From the NCBI GenBank assembly GCA_933228895.1, contig OW121846.1, forward strand, positions 22,697,088 through 22,761,087: a stretch of DNA of 64,000 nucleotides, read 5' to 3'. Shown here in pieces: positions 36,988-47,672 of the stretch. The DNA is from Platycnemis pennipes (lineage: Eukaryota; Arthropoda; Insecta; Odonata; Platycnemididae). Every line of letters begins with the position of its first letter. Position 1 is the first letter of the stretch. The translations under genes and the position numbers were made by a program. The notes under the pieces were generated by a model. That model searched no databases. It saw nothing but the letters and a program-made list of their open reading frames with translations, and was not told the origin of the DNA.

Positions 36988-37364
36988 CGCAGCGAGGTTT
37001 TCGGGCTCTCCGCGTCGATTCATCTTCGAGACGACAGTTTCACCTGCGTTGCAGCAGACGTCTTCAGGTTCTAAGTGTCGGATGCAAGTTTTTGCCCGTC
37101 TTTGTTTTTCCCAGGTGCTATCGAATCAGCCAAAACATCAAGTTTCAACAGGGAGAACAGCTATTCGCTCTCCAACGCCTGGAAGAGACTCTTCCACAAA
37201 CCAACCAATCAGGACGCCCCTGGGCAAAACCAAGGCCTATATAAGACGGGCAAAAACTTGCATCCGACACTTCAAACCTGAAGACGCCTGCTGCAACGAC
37301 GGCGAAACTGTCGTCTCGAAGATGAATCGACGCGGAGGACAACCCGAAAAACCTCGCTGCGCCT
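36988..37364. mobile_element. Large foldback element FB-3 with TATA box and hammerhead-like cores
   Basis: Arms of about 115 bp (36988-37100 and 37246-37364) beginning GGCGCAGCGAGGTTTTCGGG are inverted repeats around a 145-bp centre. The centre has CCAAT (37205-37209) and TATATAAG (37238-37245) upstream of a hammerhead-like core in the right arm. Promoter, then hammerhead, then inverted repeat is the layout reported for the terminal repeats of Penelope-like elements. No target duplication was found; it abuts the LINE tail on its left. Confidence 0.65.
37278..37315 (+). ncRNA. Hammerhead-ribozyme-like core in FB-3
   Basis: CTGAAGA, stem CGCC...GGCG, GAAAC, loop TGTC, then GTC. Matches CUGANGA/GAAA/UH consensus; stem I pairing is poor. 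A second, mirror-image core is in the left arm on the minus strand. Confidence 0.45.
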
Positions 37365-37580
37365 ACTGCACCACTCCGCGGAAGCCTCCGGAAACATCAA
37401 GAGATGATGTTAAGCATAGACATATAACAGGATCTCTCACTGCTCAAGATATTCATGCATTGTATACCCGAAGCATACGTATATAATATAAGACAAATCA
37501 TGGTCGCAATTCAGTAATTCATCGCTGATCAACACGCAGCAAATAGTCATAGAGAAAAGAGAAAGCGTCATATTACTAAC

Positions 37581-37784
37581 CTAGGGCTTTGGAAGATATG
37601 ATATTATTTTTAATAACATGGTAGCCATCACCTCCTTCAGCTAGAAAGCTTGGCATCAATACTGAGTATACTTTATCTGGACGTAAATCGTCGAGAATCG
37701 GTGTCCGGCAGGCAGAACAGCGAACTTTTATCTCCATTGTACGATTTCCAATTGGCCGGCTCATGTTATAACGAACATAAAGAC
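37581..37784 (-). CDS. 5'-nucleotidase exon F (GGDGY exon)
   Basis: Encodes about residues 276-343. The acceptor TTCATTTCAG precedes 37784; the donor after 37581 is GTTAGT, a tolerable non-consensus GT site. The translation begins GLYVRYNMSRPIGNRTMEIK and contains VRCSACRTPILD, then VYSVLMPSFLAEGGDGYHVI. The CSAC pair matches the second structural disulfide of CD73 (CTKC). The F and D of FLAEGGDGY align with the adenine-stacking phenylalanine and ribose-binding aspartate. Substrate-contact residues in this exon look intact. Confidence 0.93.
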
Positions 37785-38061
37785 CTGAAATGAAGAGAAC
37801 ACCGCAGATTTTTATGTATCATGACAATCATTTGGCACAAAACCGTATATAAAGAGCGGAGACTGTTGTTAGCGTTCGTTAAGTACTACGTAATGTGGTC
37901 CCTGGTATTATAGATTCTATACCATCGCACTTAAGTTGAATTATCATAATTTTGAGTGAGATAAACTTTAACTCATGCAGTAATTACGATAGTTCTTTTC
38001 GTGAAGCTGTTCATTGCTTTGCCAGGGTACATAAAAATTTAATGAAAATTTTCAAAAATAC

Positions 38062-38223
38062 CTGATAGCTGGAGGAATCCACCTCCAAGGCTAGACCCTC
38101 GAGGATCGTGGAACGATGCGCTGAACTCCAGCATCTCCATGATATGCTTTCCCAAGAGTTGGACATGGAAAACAACATTTTCGAATGGAAGAACCGTATA
38201 CACATCACCCATGGTTACAGCTC
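38062..38223 (-). CDS. 5'-nucleotidase exon E (substrate-binding, LPFEN)
   Basis: Encodes about residues 222-275, phase 2 bases in and 1 out. The acceptor is TTTCTCACAG; the donor reads GTATTT, a weaker match than the other donors. The translation runs AVTMGDVYTVLPFENVVFHV, then QLLGKHIMEMLEFSASF, then GGGFLQLSG. These match the family blocks TWENLAAVLPFGGTFDLVQL, LKKAFEHSV and GEFLQVGG. The phenylalanine of LPF stacks on the base in CD73. The intron on its 3' side is only 277 bp, the shortest in the gene. Confidence 0.93.
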
Positions 38224-38359
38224 CTGTGAGAAAATAAATGAATTCGTCTGGATTAAAAACATAAGTTACCTGACTCATTAGACTCTGCCTACATGCAAAA
38301 TCAGGCGCTATACAAAACATCTCTACTTGATCCTGTATATTGTATCTTCCGAAAATGTC

Positions 38360-39244
38360 TGATTAATTGAATGAATGAATGTTTTATTAATCGTCTCGGG
38401 GCATTGCACCTTAATAACAAGAAACAATGTACATAGTTGTACGAGTAACAAAAAATAGAATTAATTCAAACACGTTAATCAATAAACAGATTGTGGCAAG
38501 TTGAAATATAAATTAAAACAATTGGCAAAAAAATGACCAAATGCGAGGTACTTAGGACATCATATAAAAAAGACATACACATACATTTCTTGATTTACAA
38601 AGAACAAATACAACATTTAGTGGTCAAAAAGTAACATGTCATAATATTTCATCTTAAAGCTAGCAACGGAAGAACAGTTTTTTATGTTTTTGGGCAAGGT
38701 GTTCCAGATATGACACGCAGTAACTATAAAAGAATTTTGGAACTTCGTTGAGCGATGACCAGGAAAATATATAAATTCAGGATCACATCTGGTACACATA
38801 TCTCTAGTGGAAGGTTTGGCAGCAAACATGTCGAAAAGATATTCGGCGGATTTTTCTTTGAACAAGGAGTACAGGAAGCACCCGAGGAAGTATTTCCTTC
38901 GGGTCTTAACATTGACCCATCGAAGTTCATTTTAGTAGGGGGTCAAGTGGACATATCTGCGAAGATTAAAAATAAACCTGATGCATGAATTTAAAGCCCG
39001 GTATGGTGTTATCTTCTTCATTTAGATCGTTGTAAACAAGACAACAGTAATCAATAACTGGGAAAACTAACGATGAAATAAGCATTTGAGGAACATCGTT
39101 TGAAAATCTGATAGCGATGGTGACCTCTCTGATTTCACGCAGTTTTCTAGTTTCAATTTTAAAGTATGCCAACCGATTCCAACCAAGTCGCACATTCAAG
39201 GAATGAAATTTTGGAATTTCACTTAGGCCGCATGTAACGCCCAT
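38360..39244 (-). pseudogene. LINE type-3 RT C-terminal fragment
   Basis: Two minus-strand frames are joined by a frameshift: NRLAYFKIETRKLREIREV with LISSLVFPVIDYCCLVYNDL, then RDMCTRCDPEFIYFPGH and FIVTACHIWNTLPKNIKN. The pairing of SLVFPVIDYC with IWNTLP is typical of CR1/Jockey-like C-termini. The element ends in a TTCATTCATTCAAT-type tail near 38363. It lies in the intron between exons D and E, in the same orientation as the host gene. Confidence 0.8.
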
Positions 39245-40289
39245 CGCTGTCCATCGGGTCCGTCAGAGGAAGTGGCTAGTAACTGGCTGGACGCGTCTGC
39301 ACATGAGCCCATTCCATGGCACTTCTCCTTGTTAATACTGAAATCTACTTAGAAGTCATATTTATGCCTCTCTGTAGAATAACTGATAAAAATTAACTCC
39401 TTAAGAATGTGAACGCAATGCTCCATTCGAAGTAAATCCACGAGATTTACTTCGAGCACTAAAAGTCCATGCAACTTTCTAGCTAATTTATTATTTACAT
39501 AATATTCGAAAGTATTATCGAACTAAAATTAATGTATGAATGGTATTTTCGCGATTTTATTGAAATATTATTAACTGGTATGCTATTATTATGTACTGAA
39601 TTACCTATTGACGCAAAACGATAATCCAGCGGTATTCAGAAATAATAATTAGCTGTGATGAAACCCTTTTCTATTTCGAGCATACCGGAAAATTTGTGTT
39701 TTTAATAACAAAAATGTTGATGAGCATGAAACTAACTTACTGATTTTTGTCCCATTACTATAGTGTTATCTAGGTGAATTGCGCAAATAATTTTGTTCAT
39801 TTTAAATATTTGGCCGTGCCATTGCCAAGTTACGGTGGCCGAAAATCAAGGTACTTTTGTTAAAATTTTTTGAAGCACTTGTTACCTAGGATAAGAGTTG
39901 ACCAATTTAATCAAACATTCAAAACTTAACTTCTTTTTTTGATTCTAGAGGGTGTTGATTTTCGGCATTGCAGTTTCTGCCAGAGCGATTAACCCATTGG
40001 AAGATTCATGAAAATGGAATGCAAGAGACTTGCTTTTTTAATTTCGGAATCGTAAGTGCCAAGAAATTAAGAAGACACATGAGATTGTATCACAAAAGAT
40101 CAAGAAGAAGCAAATCACAAATAAGGATAACCAACATAAACACAATAATTGCCTATTTTAATTTCCATTAACTTCGGTAAGTGTGAGAAATAATTAGTCT
40201 GAATTGTTCTTAGTTGAATTCTTGCGTTATACTTTTGAATGAAACTTTGATGCGTTTATGCTTTTTAAATTCCTAATTTCCCAAATTTT

Positions 40290-40490
40290 AGAGTGTTGGA
40301 CTACTAACCGGAGGTCCTGGGTTCAATTTCCGGGGTGAGGCCTTTCGTTACAAAAGAAAACTAATCTGAGTTATTATCTGGCAACTAGATGTTACTGAGA
40401 AACCACGGGCGGCATAGGGAAAGGAACAGGCCCCCTACTAATTTGTTAATTTACTCGCTGTAGGGACAAGGATTTGGTGAGTTCTATCAG
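40290..40490 (+). repeat. SINE-like repeat related to S4
   Basis: GGGTTCAATTTCCGG resembles a B box, and the body has AGGGAAAGGAACAGGCCCCC, the core seen in the 15.5-kb SINE. It ends about 45 bp from the donor of exon D. Confidence 0.6.
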
Positions 40491-40534
40491 ATCAACCTTC
40501 TGGTTAAACACAATTTTACTACCTCTTAACTTAC

Positions 40535-40634
40535 CGTTTGCCGAAGTCTCTTCAATTGAAGTGCGTATTCCTCCCCCATGCTGAACTGCAATTGCACCAT
40601 CACTCCATCCTCTTCCAGAATAGCTTTCAAAGTG
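40535..40634 (-). CDS. 5'-nucleotidase exon D (GGGIR exon, 100 bp)
   Basis: A short exon found by aligning the family motif rather than by open-frame length. The acceptor GTATTTTCAAAG precedes 40634 and the donor GTAAGT follows 40535. Translated in the required phase 0 it gives a WSDGAIAVQHGGGIRTSI core flanked by HFESYSGRG and EETSAN. It fills exactly the gap between NLIADAFVHY and GAVTMGDVYTVLPF and leaves one base for the next exon. CD73 has LNGGGIR here; the asparagine is replaced by histidine (QHGGGIR) while the arginine is kept. Confidence 0.9.
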
Positions 40635-41633
40635 CTTTGAAAATACAAGATTTTACACATAATTAAAAATGTGAATAAGTCGTCTCTGCGCGGCGGCGGC
40701 GAGTCTTTGTACTCATGATTGCCGAAGCCGCCAGAGATCTCGAAGTATTTATTCCATGTGAGCTCGGCATTTCATATTGCGTTACCCTTGTTATTTACCA
40801 GTGGCAGCTTTAGAGCAGCACTTCTTAAATTGCAGCTGCCAAGTCTAATTACCGATTTTATTAACTAGCTGCCCATTCATAAATAAGTGTAAGATAATGG
40901 AAGAATAATTTCCAAAGCCGTATCCTTATAGGGCAGAGAGGAAAGAGCCAGTGGTGTGAAGTGTACGATAATTTGACCCTCGTAGTTATTAGGCCCTTCA
41001 AACTTCGAGCGCTGGCTCAACGAAGCGTGATTCTCAAACACGTATATGGTACCTACAAGACGTGCCTACTATGGCAATGCTGGAGGGTCATGCTAATAGA
41101 TATGACGCTCCAGCATTGTCTTCATTTATTTAAGCTTCGGAAATTCTGTCGCAGGAAAATCTTACTTTTAAAATGCCGTGAAGTCTTTACTCTCGGCAGC
41201 GTTACCTTCCATACAAATAGAGAACCTAAGAATAGCTCCCTTCTGTCGGGTGTGAAAAGAAAAATGCGTCTAAAATTACATCTTATTTTAGAAAATTGTA
41301 TCTAGACCAGCGTTATCACTTACTTTGCATTCTTGAATGGATAGAAACAAAAGTCTCATACTTATCAAAGTTGAAAATAGTGGAAAGATACATTAAAAAT
41401 CATCATATTATATACCTCCGGAGTAAATCAGCGTCATTTTTTTTACACTTCTCAAACCAAATCTTAATTTTCAGCACCATCGTGATAAGGATCATATTTG
41501 TTGATCCTATCAAGGAACCATTTCGCTCAGAAAAATACAGAAATTTGTGTATGAATAAAAATATAGACAACGGAATAGAGAGCGAATGTCAAGTTTACCT
41601 GAGCTCTATACTTTTCGACCAAGACCTCCTAGC

Positions 41634-42544
41634 CATAGCTGGGCAAAGTTAATCCAAAGATTAACTTCGTTAATGTATCAAAAGCTACTCAAAAAGTTAA
41701 CTTCGTTAATCGTTAAATCGTTATCTTGATGAAAATTTAATGGGAGTTAAAGTTATCCGTTAAAGTTAAAAATCTATATTAAATTGTTGGCAATTTTGAA
41801 TTATATGTCACTTAACATTTCGGTATTTTTAATGTCAATGAACGTAATAAGAATTTCATGGCCAAAAATACTTAATAAACAGTATAGCTTAGGTAATGTA
41901 GACTTATACACATGAGGTATGGAGTTTTATAGTAATTAACCGTTTCCGTCAGTAAAGTTGGACCTGACGCTGTTTGTATTTGATTGTGGAAATAGAAACC
42001 TTGGGATACGCCGCTACTGGTAGCTGCGATACCAAAAGATTCACTAATATTTTGCTGGCGTAGTTTTTTTGCCATTAGATGGTGAAAAAACTATTGACAT
42101 ATGAAGAATCCACAGCTCTTGAAGAAACGTTAGACTTGGTTTTCGTTTTCCCGCGAGTTGATCCTGCCTTTACTTTTTCTTCAAATTGAACGTATTTCGA
42201 TGGATGCGTTCTCCTCATGACTTGTTTAATATTGCTTAGGGTGGTAACGTGAGCCTTGACTGTGTAAATGTTTTCTGTAAAAGTTATGTAAAAGTCTGAT
42301 TGCAGTACAAACGCCGAGTTCTCTGAATTGCATTCTCAACACAACTCCTTCACGAAGTTATTAAATGGCAATCCAGATGGCTCTAAACAAAAGTAACGCA
42401 CTTAATTTAATGGAATTAAAAGTTAACGGAAGTTAATAAGACCGTTAATAGTTTTTGGATTTAACTTAAAAGTTAAATCGTTAAGCAATATGTTAACTTC
42501 GTTAATTAACGATTAACGGATTAACGATTATCTGCCCAGCTATG
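41634..42544. mobile_element. hAT-type element, 911 bp, 8-bp target duplication
   Basis: Terminal inverted repeats CATAGCTGGGCA at both ends are flanked by the 8-bp direct repeat CTCCTAGC (41626-41633 and 42545-42552), the signature of hAT transposition. Subterminal GTTAACTTCGTTAA motifs recur near both ends. The interior holds a minus-strand BED-finger remnant but no catalytic domain, so it is a deletion derivative. Confidence 0.9.
41872..42290 (-). pseudogene. hAT transposase N-terminal (BED-finger) remnant
   Basis: The minus strand reads TTLSNIKQVMRRTHPSKYVQ followed by a lysine-rich linker and a QQNISESFG-like segment with frameshifts. An H-spaced LSNIKQVMRRTHP tail is what follows the cysteines of a BED finger in hAT transposases. 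The DDE and dimerisation regions are absent. Confidence 0.6.
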
Positions 42545-43279
42545 CTCCTAGCCGTCTGGAAAAGGAAAGAAAGCAGCTTTCCGAGGATTTCGGCACAGGC
42601 ATGTATGTACGTTTCTGAGCATGCCCATCAAAATTACGCAAAAGCGAGCATTACGGGTGACGGGGCTTTGCAGGGGGCTTTTTTATTTCTTATTCAAACT
42701 AATTATAGTAAAATCGTATTCATTCACTAGAATACCATATTCTTTAATCTTTTGATCCAGTAGCAGTTATATAGTTATAGTTTTTGCAGTTAAGTGATTT
42801 ATTATAAACGTAAAATAAGTCTGGTAAATATAATTTTGACACGTTGGATTATTAAAAAAAATCCTTTTCACTTTTGGCGATAATATTATCATGTTTTTCA
42901 TTAAGTGGATGAGTAATACACAATACACTGAAAGGTCTTTCCCTTCAGCGTCACTCGACGTGCCTAGATCTGATCCGGACCTAGAATGGCGTCAAGTCAT
43001 GTGGTGACTACGTCTCGGCAGCCTACTGCATACATTCATTTTTTAAGACAGCATTAGTTTCCCAAAATCCTTATATTTAGCATAACCCGTTACATTAATA
43101 GTCTAGAATATTTTGTAAATAATTACTGCTCTTCTTAACTTATTTTTCATACATTTATGTGATTCAGGAATGCGGTGTTTTTATCTCGTTATCTGAAGGC
43201 GTCTGCTGGGTCGCATTAGCTTTTTAACCATTTGGGTAGGGCGACCGACGTTTCAGGTCATTTTCACCATTTAGTAGTG

Positions 43280-44460
43280 ATGGGTAATTGGCACATGATA
43301 ATGCATGTATCACTTGTTCCTCGACGATTATCCTCATCAGGTCGAGATGTCTCAAGATGTGTTCATCAAATTGCTCCGTCATCTTTTCAAAATTCTCGGA
43401 TGAGGTCTCTTTTTTCCCACTCTTCTTACGACTTCTGCCTTTGTCACTCGGTGGATTCATTTTATTTTCATCATTCTTCTGTAGCACCAAATTTCGGCTG
43501 CTTCCAGCTCTCTGCCTCAGTGCCATAAAAAAGCATGCTCCAGATTTATGTCCTAAGGAAGTGTTTCCTAACTCGAAGCTCGTCTTTCCAGCTGTAAGTA
43601 TATTCTTCTTTTGGTAGAGTGCCTTCTTCCTCTGGTTTATTGCACTGACTGTTTCTGTATTGCTTCGCCCGTAGCTGGTTACTCGGGTTCCTAAATAACA
43701 TTAACCTTTCAACCCTTCTAGCTCATGTTTCCTAGTTTAACATTAGCCATGGCCTTTTATTTCTACTTCATACCAATACCTTTGGTTTCTTTTTATGGAC
43801 TTTCAGGTGATATTTGGTTAGTATATTTACTAGGTGTACTATGGTCTTAAGTATGGCCTTCTTTCTGTCACTACCGTGACCAATATACCATGATTGAATC
43901 GCAGCATGCTATAATTTTCTCCTGAAACTTTCTCTTTTCTTAAATGATGCAACCTCGTTGAAAACTTCAAAAAAATTACGGGAGATACTTCACAAACTTG
44001 TCACACTTCTTTCTTCATTCCAGCTCCTTCACTTCTTTGTCCAGACTGAATCAGAGCTACCTGTTTTTTATCCAAACTGAGTATAATTTTACGTATTCGG
44101 ACACAGCAATTCATTTCAGAATACCAAGCATTGAATCTCAATCCACGAGGACAAAAGACTTCTCCAAATTCTCAAACGCGACGAAAGTTGGTTTCTCCTT
44201 CTCCATTCTTTACTCTACAAGTACCCGACGGACCACCATTATATTTCCTAGTACCTTTGCTTTTCCTGGATTCAAATTGGTCTTCGATCATTCTCTCCTT
44301 TAATTTTCGTTTAAGCTTAATAAATGAATTACCTTTTCTCAGAAAACTACGTAATTTTGACATAGTTTTGGAAATTTGCCCATGAAAATAGGGAGCCCAT
44401 CAATTACTACTCTCCTTTGTCTCGTGACCTTGCCTTCGGGAAAACTACACCTGCTATATT
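43280..44460 (-). pseudogene. LINE type-2 reverse transcriptase fragment (copy 4)
   Basis: Minus-strand frames give AAEIWCYRRMMKIKWIH, then ENFEKMTEQFDEHILRHLDL, and further upstream IRKIILSLDKKQVALIQSG. The order parallels the 24-25 kb copy. Many stops are present. Confidence 0.75.
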
Positions 44461-44718
44461 TTCCTATCCCACTGCGGTCACCAGGTCTTAGGTCTTAGTT
44501 CTATGCATTGTTTCTCAACAGAGAACTCTTTAAGTGACCAGGAGTCCATAAAAGACTCGACAAATAAGTGAGACACCCCAAAATAGAGGAAACGAGTTCC
44601 GGCGAGATGTGGTGGAAGTTTTCCATTATGGATAAATAAAAAAACGTAGTGAACTCCACAGTGAATTTTATTGCGACGACCTAGGTTTCGACACGTAGTG
44701 TCATCGACACGTAGTGTC

Positions 44719-44754
44719 ACCTGAAGATGTACCTGAAGATGTACCTGAAGATGA
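44719..44754 (+). repeat. 12-bp tandem repeat at the FB-2 centre
   Basis: ACCTGAAGATGT repeated nearly three times, multiplying the 5' conserved box of the hammerhead core. Confidence 0.85.
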
Positions 44755-44777
44755 CACTACGTGTCGAAACCTAGGTC
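44745..44777 (+). ncRNA. Hammerhead-ribozyme-like core, right arm of FB-2
   Basis: CTGAAGA, stem II GACAC-TAC-GTGTC, GAAA, palindromic stem III ACC-TA-GGT and the triplet GTC ending at 44777. CUGANGA allows A at the variable position. Stem I has only two adjacent pairs. Confidence 0.5.
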
Positions 44778-44839
44778 GTCGCAATAAAATTCACTGTGGA
44801 GTTCACTACGTTTTTTCATTTATCCATGAGACACCCCAT

Positions 44840-47670
44840 ATAAAATCAAATTTTCACCACGGTTTCGGTGTTTAAATGCATTTCGCGTATAATGAATAGT
44901 GGTAAAATATTTTAACAATATTCTGGCATGTTGCCAAGTCACGGTGCATGGCGTCACTTAGTCCTTTTGTAAGAACTAAAGGTTACGTTAATAATCACGC
45001 TTACGTCGTTATCACGGCTACTTGGCAACCAGGCCCATTCCTTGAAGTATAAACCTCTTTGAGTTATTACACTACGCTAAGAATTAAAACGCTACATGGT
45101 TATGTACGTTACAGCTGTACTTTCACAATCGACAAACGCTACGGTGACAAGCATTTTTGATATTGAAATCTTTGGAATGTTTCCAGAAAAGTAAACGATC
45201 CCATAAATATTCTTGATTCATACTTTATTATGCTCGTATTCTTCTCTCATACTTAGGGCGTACACATTACTATAAAATAGAGAACATTTTTTCTCGGTAC
45301 CCCGTAGCTCTGCCGCTGCCTCACGTTCTGAGTCAATGGAGCTCCTTGGAGGCATCTTTGTTGACTTCACCGAGCTGACACTGTCAAAGTTACCATTTAT
45401 AAAATTTTGGCTGAATTGTAGTTAAGTACCTCATTCGAAGGGGTATCTCAATCCCACCCAATATATATTTATCGGAAGAGAATTCAATAGAGATTAAATA
45501 AAAGCTATATATATTTTCTTTATCCACGAGCGTTTTCGTACTTTCAATTTTTTGCAAAACCTTTACCACTCCACCCGTGCGCTTCCCAGGAATCGAAAGT
45601 CCAGTGAATGTTTCACAAAATCTCATCTCTAACGCACCCAACTTTCTCAATATCACATTTTTGAAACTAAATTAATGGTCATTCTATGGATATTTGATTT
45701 TCCCCTCACTAAAAATATAATGTTGCTGTCTTACAATTTTTCAGGTGATTTTTTTCCGGCGAGTTGAAGCGTTTCGAGCGATTTTCCCGCGTTCCCTTAC
45801 ATTTTTCAGCTTACTGTGCGAAAAAATGCAATTAAACCTCAAGTAGGTACTAAGTCATCGACCAGTAAAAACAACTATGCAATACTTCGATGCCGATACT
45901 TCTTGCGTAATTACTTTATCAGATGCGAAGTATGCCCAGTGTAAGATTCGCTCTTAAATTTTCAGACACTTAACGATCACACCCTGAAATTAGGAGCTCA
46001 ACCCGCTGTCAAAAAGCACAACCGTATTTGCAATCTTCAATTGCCCCTCCAGTAAGGCGTGGCATGCTCTTGAGAGGACATTACATTACCTATTGTTAAT
46101 GTGTTTGAAGAGACAGCTCCAGCTTTAAAATAAATCAGCCTCGAGCCAAGTTTCAAGGCTTTCCATACCGTCAACTACCATTCATAAGATTACTCGCGTG
46201 TCTTTTACAGCTGACACGCACTTTAATAATGCAATCTTCTAGGTGGAATTTTTAATGTATGTGACATTGTTTTATGAATTCTGCTGATCTGGAGACTATG
46301 TTTCAATCAAAATTATCAACACGATGTACTTTAAAATGTAAAAATTCACTCCATTATCAGGTTTCCACTTACATCTTGTGTTTACAAGTACCGGGGCAGA
46401 ATTTTATGAAGTCATAAGTTAATGTCTATTCAGGTCTAACCCTTCTCAAAATCCAAATTTTCTACCTTCAAATTTATTAATTTCTCCTCTCAGGAATCAA
46501 AACACAAAAATGAAAAGTAATTACGCGTCTGAGTGTCTTAGAAGCACAATAGAGTTACTTTAACTCAGCTGTTCCCAATTTCCCAAATAACACCAGATGT
46601 GCGAAGAGTGTGACATTGTCCACATTTGTCTGGCAGCCACTTCTTGAGGTTCTAGAGAAAATAGATGTTTCTAATCTGTTCGGATGTTTTTAATTGTCTA
46701 ATTTTTCTTTCGAGATCTCTAGCTTTCCCTCTTCTGGCTTTCTATATTACTTAATCGAGTCAGTCTCTAATAGAGGTAGAATTCAACAAGGGAAATTTCG
46801 GAAATATTACGTTTCTAATGATTACGCCAAAAAGCATCATTTCGGTGACGACTATTTTACATAATATTACAAAAAACTAATTTTTCGATGCTGCGGGAAA
46901 ATTAACTAAGTCCTTTTAAAAAACGCTGTTTTTCGAAGACTGTTTATCTTTTTCACTGCTTTAAACCGTCTTTGATTATAACCATAGAGAAAGTTTTTAC
47001 TCAGGGCTTTAATCCGATCAGTTTCTGAAATTTAGACAGAAATTTGACGAAATTTCGGGACTAAAGAGCCAACTGTTTTGACATGAAATGATGGTGGAAG
47101 CGGGGTAAAGGAAATATATCTCTCAGTGCTTCTTCTTGGAACGAAACTTATGGCCATTCTACAGATATTAGCCTCTTGTGCCCCCCGCATGATCAAAGCC
47201 CGTGTCAGCTGTTAACGAAAGTTTAAAAGCCCCATATTAACCGCCTACAAAACCTTGCTCATCACCGCTCTCTACCACAGTACTAAATACTTAGGAATGG
47301 AATCGAGGCAAGTGAGAATCTGATGGATGATGATTTCCGTTCAAAAAAACGGAAAGGGGAGAGTGGCAGTCTCGTCTTTGGATAAGGAGTAATATTAGAC
47401 ACTGGTTTAGGTAAGGTTAAGGACTTCAATCCTTAAGACTATCGCAGAATTCACGCCCTGTCTAACCCACCGCCTTCGAGTTACCTACCAGGCTGGCGCG
47501 TTAACACCTGGGCAACTGCGGCTGACTTGAAGGAGTAACAGATATAAAATGAAAGAGGGTTAATCGCGCTCAGTTCATATAGTCATTGAAAATTATTGTG
47601 GGAAAAACGAGGTTGTAGCAAAACAGAGAAGGCATTTCTGGTAACAGCAACTTTTTGCGGGTGGACCGAC
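44840..47670. other. Intron sequence, mostly featureless
   Basis: Contains a short inverted pair GTTGCCAAGT/ACTTGGCAAC at about 44933-45033 without a target duplication; otherwise nothing recognised. Confidence 0.45.
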
Positions 47671-47672
47671 AG

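Larger units (their letters stand above)
44581..44826. mobile_element. Foldback element FB-2 with hammerhead-like cores
   Basis: A 246-bp insertion flanked by the 12-bp direct repeat TGAGACACCCCA (44569-44580 and 44827-44838). The left 48 bases (to TTTTCCATTATGGA) are homologous to the unpaired left part of FB-1. Arms 44629-44702 and 44753-44826 are near-perfect reverse complements. The right arm carries CTGAAGA, a GACAC/GTGTC stem, GAAA, ACC-TA-GGT and C. Confidence 0.8.

Noticed and set aside
34141..37425. Inverted match TGTCTATGCTTAACATC between 34141 and 37425 flanking the LINE and FB-3
   Set aside because: About 18 bp only and not extended on either side; cannot be tied to an insertion boundary.
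37049..37486. 145-codon plus-strand frame
   Set aside because: It runs through both arms of foldback element FB-3; the arginine- and proline-rich translation follows the palindrome, not a protein family.
43224..43528. Overlapping 98-109-codon frames on both strands
   Set aside because: They lie in the decayed LINE RT fragment; the meaningful reading is the broken minus-strand RT C-terminus.
44933..45033. Small TIR element with GTTGCCAAGT ends
   Set aside because: Inverted 10-mers are present but no target duplication and no second copy with matching interior; kept only as a remark.
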